Positions 50,622 through 59,628 of a stretch of 64,000 nucleotides of DNA are shown here, in pieces. Source of the stretch: Pseudalkalibacillus sp051842935 (GTDB taxonomy: Bacteria; Bacillota; Bacilli; Bacillales; Fictibacillaceae); assembly GCF_051842935.1 (NCBI RefSeq), contig NZ_JBPXRR010000001.1, positions 2,046,001-2,110,000 of the forward strand, in the 5' to 3' direction. Every line of letters begins with the position of its first letter. Position 1 is the first letter of the stretch. The translations under genes were made by a program, and so were the position numbers. The notes beneath the pieces were generated by a model, which saw only the letters and a program-made list of their open reading frames with translations, was not told the origin of the DNA and ran no database searches.

Positions 50622-52316
50622 TTACGCATTCTCTTTAGCGCTTTCTTTCAGTTTCTGCTTTTCTTCCTCAACGAGGACTCTTCGGAGTACTTTTCCAACC
50701 ATCGTTTTCGGAAGTTCATCCCTGAATTCATAAAGGCGCGGAACTTTAAAGGAGGCCAGATACTTCCTACAGTGGGTATCCAGGTCTTCTTCTGTACATG
50801 TAACCCCATCCTTCAGAACGACGAAAGCCTTCACAGTTTCTCCTCGATATGGATCTGGAACACCGATGACGGTCGCCTCTTTCACTTTTGGATGTTCAAA
50901 CAAAATCTCTTCGATTTCTCGAGGATAGATGTTGAATCCACCGGCAATGATCATATCTTTTTTACGATCGACGATATAGAAGTAACCTTTCTCATCCATG
51001 TATCCCATATCTCCGGTCAACAGCCAACCCTCGTGGAACGTGGAAGCTGTCTCTTCGGGTTGATTCCAATAGCCTTTCATGACCTGTGGACCTTTGATCA
51101 TCAGCTCTCCGACTTCCTTTTCCTCGGCAATCGAGCCTGTTTCAGCAGATAGGATGGCCGCTTCTGTATTCGGCCAAGGGACCCCGATACTACCGATGAC
51201 TCGGTTACCATACAGGAAGTTGGCATGGGTGACTGGTGATGCTTCGGTCAATCCATAACCTTCAACAAGATTCCCTTTTGTAATCTCCTCAAAGCTTTCC
51301 TGAACTTCAACAGGAAGTGGAGCTGAACCGCTGATACAACTTGCGATTGAAGACAAGTCATACGATTTGATATTCGGATCATTCAATAAAGCGATGTACA
51401 TCGTTGGTGCGCCTGGGAACATCGTCGGCTTATGCTTACCGATGGCTTTCAGCACCTGCTTCGGATCAAACTTAGGGAGAATGATCATTTCAGCCAGGTA
51501 CATGATCGAAAAGTTCATGACACATGTCATTCCGTACACATGGAAGAATGGCAATGCACCAAGAATCTTTTCTTCTCCATACTTCGCTTTATACATCCAA
51601 TAACGGCATTGCATCGTATTTGCGACAAGGTTGTAATGCGTGAGCATGACTCCCTTCGCAGGACCTGTCGTACCACCCGTATACTGTAGTAAAGCAAGAT
51701 CTTCTTTCGCATCCACTTCAACATCAATCGGGTTCATGTCTCCTTCATCCAGCAACTTTCTGAAGGAATGAATCGTGTCGTTGTATTCGACACGCACAAC
51801 AATGTTGGTCTGCTTTTTCTGAACGAATGGATAGATGAGGTTCTTCGGGAATGGCAGATAGTCTTTCACTCCGGTAACGATGACATGTTCGAGTGAAGTC
51901 CGTTTTTTCACTGCCTCGACCCGCGGGAACAATAAATCCAGACAAATGATCGTCTTAGAACCAGAGTCTGTCAACTGGTGTTCCAGCTCCCTCTCCGTAT
52001 AGAGAGGATTGGTTTGGACGACAATGCCTCCAGCCAACAATACACCATAATAACTGATGACTGATTGCGGCGAATTCGGAAGCATGATGGCGACCCGATC
52101 TCCTTTCCGAATACCAAGGGACCGTAGTTGATTCGCCATCTTCAAGGCGCTTTCATAAACTTCCCCGTAGTTCATCCGCTTACCTAGAAAATCTAAAGCG
52201 GGTTTCTCTGGGTGCTTACGAGCTGCATCTTCCAGATAGAATTGCAAAGGCTTTTCGTCAATCTCGATTTCGTGAGGGATTTCTTCGGGATACTGCAGTA
52301 ACCAATTTTTCTCCAC
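50622..52316 (-). CDS. lcfA: Long-chain acyl-CoA synthetase
   Basis: A 564-aa AMP-forming ligase that activates fatty acids. ATP-binding P-loop YTGGTTGPAKGVMLTHYN (about 210-227), adenylate motif EGYGLTEASP, and the C-terminal hinge GDMGYMDEKGYFYIVDRKKD followed by the catalytic-Lys region 'ELPKTMVGKVLRR'. It is upstream of fadR in the B. subtilis order, with its own terminator. Confidence 0.95.
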   Translation of the reverse strand: MEKNWLLQYPEEIPHEIEIDEKPLQFYLEDAARKHPEKPALDFLGKRMNYGEVYESALKMANQLRSLGIRKGDRVAIMLPNSPQSVISYYGVLLAGGIVVQTNPLYTERELEHQLTDSGSKTIICLDLLFPRVEAVKKRTSLEHVIVTGVKDYLPFPKNLIYPFVQKKQTNIVVRVEYNDTIHSFRKLLDEGDMNPIDVEVDAKEDLALLQYTGGTTGPAKGVMLTHYNLVANTMQCRYWMYKAKYGEEKILGALPFFHVYGMTCVMNFSIMYLAEMIILPKFDPKQVLKAIGKHKPTMFPGAPTMYIALLNDPNIKSYDLSSIASCISGSAPLPVEVQESFEEITKGNLVEGYGLTEASPVTHANFLYGNRVIGSIGVPWPNTEAAILSAETGSIAEEKEVGELMIKGPQVMKGYWNQPEETASTFHEGWLLTGDMGYMDEKGYFYIVDRKKDMIIAGGFNIYPREIEEILFEHPKVKEATVIGVPDPYRGETVKAFVVLKDGVTCTEEDLDTHCRKYLASFKVPRLYEFRDELPKTMVGKVLRRVLVEEEKQKLKESAKENA

Positions 52317-52468
52317 CTTAATCTCCTCCTTTTTTACCGCTCCTTTCCTATGAAAAACTCACTCTCTACTACTATTATAATGAAAACGGATACAATTTTA
52401 TATATTTTTAGAATATTTCCAATAAATTTTCTTGCTTGTAATAATTGTATTAGTAAAACAAGGAAAAA

Positions 52469-52503
52469 AGACCCCCTTTGACATTAGAGTCAAAGGAGGT
52501 CTA
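52469..52503. terminator. Hairpin upstream of lcfA
   Basis: AGACC..CCTTTGAC and GTCAAAGGAGGTCT pair with a short loop. It probably ends transcripts coming from mutS2-yshE. Confidence 0.7.
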
Positions 52504-52552
52504 AAGCTTAATTTTATTTCTAACGAAATTCACACCCTAGTCTATACTAAAA

Positions 52553-52818
52553 GCATGTTTTCGCAGTCTCTGTTGCTCTTGAAAGTCGTTGATTTCCGCT
52601 CTCCAGGTGCTCGCTTTCCGCGGGGCGTGCGGTGAGCCCACTCACTTGCACAGGATGTGCTGGCTTCGACGTTCACCACAGGACGTGGTGGAACTTAGTC
52701 GAAGATCCTTTAAAAAGTGAATGGTCTCACGTGTCCCGCTAATCCCGCTGGAGTCTCGCACCTTGCTCTCCAATCAACTTGCACATGGTTTCTTTTAAAA
52801 TGACTCAAAAGCAACTAT
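52553..52818. repeat. Dispersed intergenic repeat, copy 2, with an inserted hairpin
   Basis: Shares blocks with 2922-3117: GAAAGTCGTTGATTTCCG, GCTCGCTTTCCGCGGGGCGT, CGGTGAGCCCACTC, GGAGTCTCGCACCTTGCTCT and AATCAACTTGCAC. Between the halves lies about 70 bp absent from copy 1, built as a nested palindrome: CTTCGAC-GTTCACCAC-AGGAC-GTGGTGGAAC-TTA-GTCGAAG. So one repeat appears to carry a second, smaller one. No coding potential. Confidence 0.8.
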
Positions 52819-52828
52819 CAGTTAAAAA

Positions 52829-52906
52829 TCACACGAACAAATAAATGATACCTGCCACGATGAAGAGACCGCAGCATACTAAGAGGACTTTCCATAATGT
52901 TTCCAT
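52829..52906 (-). CDS. 25-aa single-span membrane peptide
   Basis: Starts ATG 52906, eight bases after the DUF350 gene stop, with ATAGGTGA as ribosome-binding site. It encodes METLWKVLLVCCGLF then IVAGIIYLFV, one hydrophobic helix with almost no other residues. Spacing suggests translational coupling to the DUF350 protein. It is too short for routine gene calling. Confidence 0.5.
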   Translation of the reverse strand: METLWKVLLVCCGLFIVAGIIYLFV

Positions 52907-52914
52907 GCTTTCAC

Positions 52915-53322
52915 CTATCCGATTCCGCTGCCGATGACAAAGGATAATCCCACAGATATAATCATGGAAATAAATCCGACAGCTCTATTGTCTTTTTGAA
53001 TCTCATCGTCAATCTTAAACCGTGGCGTCAGAAATTCAAAAATGAAGTATCCAATCAACAATAATAAGAAACCATAAACGCCCCAAATCGTCATATCCAA
53101 AATGGAATCGTTATGTTCAATTGAGTATCTGAAGATGTTCGCAATCCCGAATACCTTTCCTCCTGTCGCCATAGCAACTGACAAATTGCCCTTACTGATC
53201 TCTTCCCAATTTTTATACTTCGTTACGACTTCAAAAATGGCGAGAAAAACGATGAGACTCAATACGACGACACTATAATTTGCTACAGTTTCAACATAAG
53301 GATTAGCCAACCAATTGTCCAT
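52915..53322 (-). CDS. DUF350 membrane protein (YshE-like)
   Basis: A 135-aa protein with four predicted membrane helices ('NYSVVVLSLIVFLAIFEVVT', 'MTIWGVYGFLLLLIGYFIF', 'AVGFISMIISVGLSFVIGSG') and the conserved GNLSVAMATGGKVFGIANI loop of DUF350. Function unknown. It follows mutS2 by 14 bp, the same position as B. subtilis yshE. Confidence 0.88.
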   Translation of the reverse strand: MDNWLANPYVETVANYSVVVLSLIVFLAIFEVVTKYKNWEEISKGNLSVAMATGGKVFGIANIFRYSIEHNDSILDMTIWGVYGFLLLLIGYFIFEFLTPRFKIDDEIQKDNRAVGFISMIISVGLSFVIGSGIG

Positions 53323-53336
53323 GATTTCCCCGCTTT

Positions 53337-55691
53337 CTATTTCAGTCCGACGATCGTGACGCCGCTTCCACCTTCACCTGCATTCCCAAGTCGGGTCGTT
53401 TTCACATTCGGATGTTCTTTTAACAACGACTGCACACCTGTTCTCAATGCCCCGGTTCCTTTACCGTGAATAATTGAAACTTGAGGGTATCCGGCGAGTA
53501 ACGAATCATCCAAGAATTTATCGACCGCTCGAAGCGCGTTTTCATATCGTTCCCCTCTTAGATCCAGTTCAGGCTTTGTCACAGAACTTCCTTCCACTTT
53601 GACGAACGGTTTCGTTTCTCTTTTCTTTTCTGATTTGATCGGCTCCAATTCGTTCGCTTTGACCGTCATTTTCATGATGCCGATCTGGACTTGATATTCA
53701 TTCGAACCGACTTTTTCAACGATATGACCTTTTTGGTTCACGGTTAACACTTTCACTTCTTCACCAGGCTTTAAATTATCTGGCGCTTTTTTGTTCGTTG
53801 TCGGTGTTTTCAGGGCTTTGTTCCGTTTTGGAGCTGCTTCATCCAACCGCTTTTGGGCTTCGATGAGCTTATGCTCTTTCACATTTCCGTATTCCTTCTG
53901 ATATCCGCGGAGCTCTTTGAGAATCTCATCTGCTTCCTGGCGAGCATGTTCAACAGATTTTTTCGCTTCCTGTTCCGCTTTTTCATACAGTTTTTCTTTA
54001 TGCTGTTCGAACTCTTTCAACTTCTGTTCAAGATCACGCTTCAAGTCTTCGGCTTCCTGATGGATATCGGTAGCTTCCGCACGTTCTCGTTCAGCTCTTT
54101 TCTGAGCATCTTCGAGGGAAGCGATCATCACATCGATCTTGTTGTTGTCTTCACTGATGTGAGACTTTGCATCGGTTATGATCTTTTCGTTCAGTCCGAT
54201 CCGTTTGGAGATTTCGAAAGCATTACTCCGTCCTGGTACACCGATCAATAGGCGATAGGTCGGACGTAACGTTTCCACATCGAACTCCACACTTGCGTTC
54301 ATGACGCCTTTACGATTATACGCATAAGCTTTCAGTTCACTGTAGTGAGTCGTCGCTACAATTTTTGAACCTCGTTCATTGACATAGTCGAGAATCGAGA
54401 TGGCAAGTGCAGCTCCTTCAGTCGGATCTGTACCAGCGCCGAGTTCGTCGAACAGGACCAACGACTTGAAGTTGACCCGATCGAGTATATCCACGATATT
54501 CGTCATATGAGAGGAGAACGTACTCAAGTTCTGTTCAATGGACTGTTCATCCCCGATGTCCGCGTAGATCGATTCGAAAACCGTCACTTCCGATTCTTCT
54601 TCTGCCGGTATTTGCATACCGGATTGTGCCATCAAGGATAATAAGCCGATCGTTTTTAACGTAACCGTCTTACCACCCGTGTTTGGACCAGTAATGACAA
54701 GTGCATTATATTCTCCGCCAAGCTCGACATTGATCGGAACGACTTCATCTGCAGAAATCAGTGGATGTCGCGCTCGTTTCAAGTTCATGTATTCGTTATC
54801 ATTGATTTTCGGCTTAACCGCTTTTATCGCGTGACTATAGCGCGCTTTTGCGAAAATGAAATCAATTTCTGCAAGGACAGTGACATTGTGACTTAAAAAT
54901 CCAGACACTTCAGCCACTGTTTCCGTCAACATTTTCAAGATGCGCTGAATTTCTTGATACTCTTTGCTCTTCGTCTCTTTCAATTGGTTGTTGATTGTTA
55001 CAACTGCCTGAGGTTCAATGAACAATGTTGCACCAGAAGCGGATTGATCATGAACCATACCGCCAAACGCTGAACGATATTCTTGCTTGACTGGAATGAC
55101 ATAGCGATCATTTCGGATTGTGACAATGGCATCAGACAGCATCTTTTGTGATTTTGAAGATCGGATGATCGACTCTAGTTTTTCACGGATACGGGATTCA
55201 AAGCTTCTTAATTGTTGACGAATCGTTCTAAGAGCAGGGCTTGCTGTATCCATCACATGTCCTTGATCATCAATGCAATCTTTGATTTTTCGCTCCACTT
55301 CCTGTAGAGGATCGATCTGTTCAATGAGATCCGCTAAAATCGGCAGCTCGATTTCGTCCTCCAACGTGCCTTCTATAAATCTTCTGAACCTACGTCCCCC
55401 ATGGATAGTGGTCGAGATATCGACGAGCTCTTCCGGACTTAGGATTCCGCCAATTTCCGAACGCTTCAACGACGCACGGATATCGCGGATACCGCCTAAT
55501 GGAACATGGCCTTTCAACCTGAGAATCTGTGCACCTTCATCCGTACTGTTCTGCTGATGGTTCACATCCTCAAAATTCGTCCACGGCTTAAGGTCATGGA
55601 TTTTTTCTTTCCCTAAAGAAGAGGAGACATGCTCAAGCAGTTGTTCTTTGATTTTTGTATATTCTAAAACTCTAAGTATTCGTTCGTTCAC
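53337..55691 (-). CDS. mutS2: Endonuclease MutS2
   Basis: A 784-aa MutS2. The core has Walker A ITGPNTGGKTVTLKT and Walker B region VLFDELGAGTDPTEGAAL plus ATTHYSELK. A long coiled coil (about 520-630) follows, and a C-terminal Smr nuclease domain (LDLRGERYENAL, then IIHGKGTGALR). Known roles are suppression of homologous recombination and, in B. subtilis, rescue of collided ribosomes. All domains are intact. Confidence 0.96.
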   Translation of the reverse strand: MNERILRVLEYTKIKEQLLEHVSSSLGKEKIHDLKPWTNFEDVNHQQNSTDEGAQILRLKGHVPLGGIRDIRASLKRSEIGGILSPEELVDISTTIHGGRRFRRFIEGTLEDEIELPILADLIEQIDPLQEVERKIKDCIDDQGHVMDTASPALRTIRQQLRSFESRIREKLESIIRSSKSQKMLSDAIVTIRNDRYVIPVKQEYRSAFGGMVHDQSASGATLFIEPQAVVTINNQLKETKSKEYQEIQRILKMLTETVAEVSGFLSHNVTVLAEIDFIFAKARYSHAIKAVKPKINDNEYMNLKRARHPLISADEVVPINVELGGEYNALVITGPNTGGKTVTLKTIGLLSLMAQSGMQIPAEEESEVTVFESIYADIGDEQSIEQNLSTFSSHMTNIVDILDRVNFKSLVLFDELGAGTDPTEGAALAISILDYVNERGSKIVATTHYSELKAYAYNRKGVMNASVEFDVETLRPTYRLLIGVPGRSNAFEISKRIGLNEKIITDAKSHISEDNNKIDVMIASLEDAQKRAERERAEATDIHQEAEDLKRDLEQKLKEFEQHKEKLYEKAEQEAKKSVEHARQEADEILKELRGYQKEYGNVKEHKLIEAQKRLDEAAPKRNKALKTPTTNKKAPDNLKPGEEVKVLTVNQKGHIVEKVGSNEYQVQIGIMKMTVKANELEPIKSEKKRETKPFVKVEGSSVTKPELDLRGERYENALRAVDKFLDDSLLAGYPQVSIIHGKGTGALRTGVQSLLKEHPNVKTTRLGNAGEGGSGVTIVGLK

Positions 55692-55714
55692 GGTGAGCCT
55701 CCTGTAACATTCCT

Positions 55715-57427
55715 TTACTTATGTCGGTTCAGAAAAGCACGGAAATCCTCCAACGTATACGTATTCAAAACGTTTTCCTTCCGAAGCAATGCTGCTTGAC
55801 CGACTTTGATACCGATGTCCATATGCTCCAGTGTTTCATGGACATGGGCATCCGTATTGATCGATAGCTTGACACCTTTCTCTTGCGCTTTCGCTAACCA
55901 TGCTGGTGCCAGATCCAATCGATTCGGGTTCGCATTCAATTCAAGTGCCGTATTTGTCTCCGCTGCCTTTTCAATCAGTTCATCCACGTCCACGGCATAT
56001 CCATTACGACGACCGATGATACGTCCAGTCGGATGTGCGATCAAATCGACATGCGGGTTGTTCAGCGCTGTGTCCAGTCGCTTCATGATCGTTTCTTTGC
56101 TTTGAGAAAAGGAAGAATGGATGGAAGCGATGACAAAATCCAACTGTTCCAGCAGTGAGTCCTCATAATCTAACGTCCCATCTGGTAAGATGTCCATCTC
56201 GATGCCGGAAAGAATCGTAAAGTCGTCCCATTTTTCATTCAATCTCTTAATCTCTTCTTGTTGCTGCATGATCCGTTCTGGCGTCAGTCCATTTGCGACA
56301 ACGAGGTATTGAGAGTGATCCGTGATGACGATATGGCTATATCCTTGGCTACGAGCAGCCTCAGCCATCTCCTCGATAGAGTTGGCACCATCACTCCAGG
56401 TTGTATGCATGTGGAGATCACTCTTGATATCGCTTCGCTCAATATATTCAATCTTATCTTTGAAAAGCTCAAGCTCTTCTTTCCCTTGACGAACTTGTGG
56501 GGGGATGAAGGTTAGCCCGAAATGTCCAAAGAATTCTTCTTCCGTTTTGAAAGTGGTGATTTCACCTGTCTCTGCATCCTCTACACCATACTCACTGATT
56601 TTTTCAGAGCGTTCTTTTGCTAGCTGACGCATCTTGACGTTATGCTCTTTTGATCCGGTAAAATGATGCAAAGTCGTCGCAAATTCTTCAGGTTTGACGA
56701 GTCGGAAATCTACCGAAATATCATAGTCATAAGTGACGACAACCGAGACTTTCGTTGACCCGGATGCGATGACATTCGTGACATTTTCCAAGTCTTCCAA
56801 ACGTGGAACGACTTTGTCTGGTGTCGTCGTCGCTATGATGAAATCGATATCTTTGATCGTTTCGCTATATCTACGAATGCTACCCGCACGTGAAAAACGC
56901 TCGACACCATCAATGTGGTCCAGCTGCTCTTCAATGCGGTCTGCGATTGGAAGCATCATGGCAATCGGGAGACGCTCAGGTCTTTTACCATAATCCTCTA
57001 TCGCTTCTAGGATCTTCTCTTCCGTCTTTTTACCGAAGCCTTGCATCGCTTGTACTTTATTTTCCTCACAAGCCTCTTTTAAAGATTGGAGATCCGTTAC
57101 ACCAAGCTCATGGTACAGACGGGAAATCTTCTTCCCACCAAGACCCGGTAGATTCAATAGGGCAATCAGACCGTCAGGCAACTCCTCTTTCAACTCTTCC
57201 AGCAAGGAAGATTGTCCTGTTTCAATGATTTCCTCAATGACAGATAAGGTACCTTTCCCAATCCCTTTCAGATTGCCAATATCCTCAATTTCATCAAGCG
57301 TTCTTGAATCACTTTCTAACGCTTGAGCTGCTCTGCGATAGGCCGAAACTTTGAAACTGTTTTCACCTTTGATTTCCATATATAAAGCAATCTGTTCCAT
57401 CATTTTTATAATCAACTTTTTGTTCAT
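55715..57427 (-). CDS. polX: DNA polymerase X family protein with PHP exonuclease
   Basis: A 570-aa repair polymerase. HhH motifs LKGIGKGTLSVIEE and LPGLGGKKISRLY, a nucleotidyltransferase core with the paired Asp in DIDFIIAT and SVDFRLV, and a C-terminal PHP domain with metal ligands (DLHMHTTWSDG, ITDHSQY, IASIHSS, NTDAHV). It fills short gaps in base-excision repair. The start at 57427 (MNKKLI) gives the same length as B. subtilis PolX; ribosome-binding sites are weak at either possible start. Confidence 0.94.
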   Translation of the reverse strand: MNKKLIIKMMEQIALYMEIKGENSFKVSAYRRAAQALESDSRTLDEIEDIGNLKGIGKGTLSVIEEIIETGQSSLLEELKEELPDGLIALLNLPGLGGKKISRLYHELGVTDLQSLKEACEENKVQAMQGFGKKTEEKILEAIEDYGKRPERLPIAMMLPIADRIEEQLDHIDGVERFSRAGSIRRYSETIKDIDFIIATTTPDKVVPRLEDLENVTNVIASGSTKVSVVVTYDYDISVDFRLVKPEEFATTLHHFTGSKEHNVKMRQLAKERSEKISEYGVEDAETGEITTFKTEEEFFGHFGLTFIPPQVRQGKEELELFKDKIEYIERSDIKSDLHMHTTWSDGANSIEEMAEAARSQGYSHIVITDHSQYLVVANGLTPERIMQQQEEIKRLNEKWDDFTILSGIEMDILPDGTLDYEDSLLEQLDFVIASIHSSFSQSKETIMKRLDTALNNPHVDLIAHPTGRIIGRRNGYAVDVDELIEKAAETNTALELNANPNRLDLAPAWLAKAQEKGVKLSINTDAHVHETLEHMDIGIKVGQAALLRKENVLNTYTLEDFRAFLNRHK

Positions 57428-57514
57428 AAAAAAAGCACTTCCCATCCGTCGAATTTGTATACGAGGTCACCATGAAGAATCAGAAGCGGCTGTACCCCCT
57501 ATTCAAGAATGTAG

Positions 57515-57542
57515 AAAAAGGATAAGTCTCCTTATCCTTTGA
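57515..57542 (-). terminator. Terminator between cvpA and polX
   Basis: AAAGGATAAG-TCT-CCTTATCCTTT stem followed by TTTCTAC on minus. Confidence 0.8.
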
Positions 57543-57555
57543 ACTTTTTAAATCA

Positions 57556-58104
57556 TCAAATTTTTGTATTGATCTCCGCTATCCAGATACTCTTGATTTT
57601 CTCAGAGAAAACCGGCGTATGTTCCACCATCGCCTTTGCTATGAATGAATCGGACATGGCGGATTGTATGGAATCGAGCGGTACTAGCGCTGCGATATAC
57701 AAGAATAGGAAGATGACGAGATACACTTCTACAAATCCGAGTACACCACCAAGCCAGCCGTTGATTGTCCGTAAAATTGGCAGGTCAGCCAAGAAATCCA
57801 ACATGGATCCTAAGATTTGTAGGAGTATTTTCGTTCCGAAAAACAGCATCGCGAACGCGATTGCACGGTAGTAGGCATCTTCCAAAAAGCCTGAATTCAT
57901 GAAAATGGCTAATGAGCTGCCCTCTGAAATCGTCGGGTATGGAACCCACAAGCGTAGTTTTGGAGCTAGATCATCAAAATACAGATAGGCAACGATGAAA
58001 GCGGCAATGAATCCTGTTAAATGAACGAGTTGAAGGATCAAACCTCTACGTAACCCAATTAAGAAACCGACAATTAAAACCCCTATTAAAAGTAAATCGA
58101 CCAT
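57556..58104 (-). CDS. CvpA family membrane protein (YshB-like)
   Basis: A 182-aa protein with four membrane segments: 'LLLIGVLIVGFLIGLRRGL', 'TGFIAAFIVAYLYF', 'AIAFAMLFFGTKILLQILG' and 'GFVEVYLVIFLFLYIAAL'. It matches the CvpA/colicin V production family; the role is not well defined. It sits directly after zapA, as in B. subtilis. Confidence 0.88.
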   Translation of the reverse strand: MVDLLLIGVLIVGFLIGLRRGLILQLVHLTGFIAAFIVAYLYFDDLAPKLRLWVPYPTISEGSSLAIFMNSGFLEDAYYRAIAFAMLFFGTKILLQILGSMLDFLADLPILRTINGWLGGVLGFVEVYLVIFLFLYIAALVPLDSIQSAMSDSFIAKAMVEHTPVFSEKIKSIWIAEINTKI

Positions 58105-58108
58105 CCTT

Positions 58109-58354
58109 TTATTCCTCTTTCTTTCCCTCTAACTGTTTCACTCTTTCTACCAGTTTGAGATAATCATTCGTAATGTTGACCGCTGTTAGAACGGCAAGTT
58201 GTTTCGTATCTAGATTGTTCGTTTGGTGACGGATCTCTCTCATTTTTTGATCGACCAGGTCCGCCACTTTATTAACGTGCCCAGCCCCCTCTTCACCAAT
58301 GATTGTATATTGTTGACCGAATATATGTACTGTCGTTCGATTTTGGTTAGACAC
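58109..58354 (-). CDS. zapA: Cell division protein ZapA
   Basis: An 81-aa FtsZ-associated protein: an N-terminal beta segment TTVHIFGQQYTIIGEE and a C-terminal coiled coil ('LAVLTAVNITNDYLKLVERV'). It bundles FtsZ filaments. It is the first gene of zapA-cvpA, diverging from rnhC. Confidence 0.94.
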   Translation of the reverse strand: MSNQNRTTVHIFGQQYTIIGEEGAGHVNKVADLVDQKMREIRHQTNNLDTKQLAVLTAVNITNDYLKLVERVKQLEGKKEE

Positions 58355-58643
58355 CCAAAAGCCTCCTAACTCGTAAATGACTAATCATTATCTTAACATG
58401 AACAGGTAAGAATGAGAATAATGAGACTTTTGCTCTTGACATATTTTAACATAAAGTTCGTCGATCGAATGAAGTTGATTTTTTAAAAATCAACACGGTC
58501 CTACAAAGATTAACATAAGTCCTCTTCTATTTTACTGAATATGTCATTGGCAAATCAAGTTAAATTCGATTCCCGCTGAGCTTCTTGCTTCGTTATAATG
58601 AGGGTATGGCACTAATTACATAGGAAATTGAAGGTGAAATGGA

Positions 58644-59591
58644 ATGGCAAATGCCGTATTGAAACTGAGTAAGACTAAAATAGATGAAATCCAAAATGCT
58701 TATGAACCCTACATACAACCGAAAGTCCCTCAAGGAGGGCTTTTCGTCGCGAAGGTCAATGGATGTACGGTCACGGCCTATAAATCAGGTAAAATCCTCT
58801 TTCAAGGTCCAGCCGCTGAAGAAGAGGCTTCCCGTTGGGGTTCTATCGAAAAAGACAGCAAACCAAGTTCTGACAAGAAACGGAAGAAGCATGCCTATCT
58901 ACCACCTGAAAATGTTTCGTCCATGTCCTTGATCGGCTCAGACGAAGTCGGAACGGGAGACTTCTTCGGACCGATCACAGTCGTTGCAGCTTTTGTGTCC
59001 AAAGAAAATATGGCTTTGGTCAAAGAGCTTGGGGTAAAGGATTCCAAAATGATGAAAGACCCTCAGATCATTGAGATTGCAAAAAGTCTGATCCAAACGA
59101 TTCCATACAGCTTGATGGTCCTGCCGAATCCGAAATATAATGAACTTCAAGCAAAAGGATTGTCACAAGGGAAAATGAAAGCGATGCTTCATCAGCAAGC
59201 GATTCGTAAAGTATTTGATAAAATTTCTGATACAGAAGATGTAGAAGGCGTGTTGATCGACCAATTTTGTGAGCCAGAGGTGTTCTTCAGACATACGAAC
59301 CAACAGCCAGGCGATAACCTTCCTTTCTTTTTTGAAACGAAAGCAGAGGAATTGCATTTAGCTGTTGCTGCGGCCTCCATCATCGCTCGTTATGCCTTTT
59401 TGAAAAAGATGGATGAATTGTCTGAACATGCAGGCGTCACTATTCCTAAAGGAGCGGGACCTCTTGTAGATGAAGCAGCTGCAAAGATCGTCATGAGAAA
59501 GAGCTCGGATTTCTTGAAAAGCATCAGCAAATCCCACTTTGCAAACACTCAAAAAGCGATGAAGCTTGTGAATCAAAAGCGCAAAAAATAA
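58644..59591 (+). CDS. rnhC: Ribonuclease HIII
   Basis: A 315-aa type 2 RNase H. The N-terminal TBP-like substrate-binding domain includes FVAKVNGCTVTAYKSGK. The catalytic domain has the DEVG motif in GSDEVGTGDFFGP, then KDSKMM, LIDQFCEP and AAASIIARYAFL. It removes RNA from RNA-DNA hybrids. The start ATG follows AGGTGAAATGGA. Confidence 0.96.
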   Translation: MANAVLKLSKTKIDEIQNAYEPYIQPKVPQGGLFVAKVNGCTVTAYKSGKILFQGPAAEEEASRWGSIEKDSKPSSDKKRKKHAYLPPENVSSMSLIGSDEVGTGDFFGPITVVAAFVSKENMALVKELGVKDSKMMKDPQIIEIAKSLIQTIPYSLMVLPNPKYNELQAKGLSQGKMKAMLHQQAIRKVFDKISDTEDVEGVLIDQFCEPEVFFRHTNQQPGDNLPFFFETKAEELHLAVAAASIIARYAFLKKMDELSEHAGVTIPKGAGPLVDEAAAKIVMRKSSDFLKSISKSHFANTQKAMKLVNQKRKK

Positions 59592-59626
59592 GGGTAGACG
59601 ACGGATTACGGTCATCTACCCTTTCT
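59592..59626. terminator. Bidirectional terminator between rnhC and pheT
   Basis: AAGGGTAGA...TCTACCCTT with inner pairing, A- and T-flanked, between converging genes. Confidence 0.85.
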
Positions 59627-59628
59627 AT

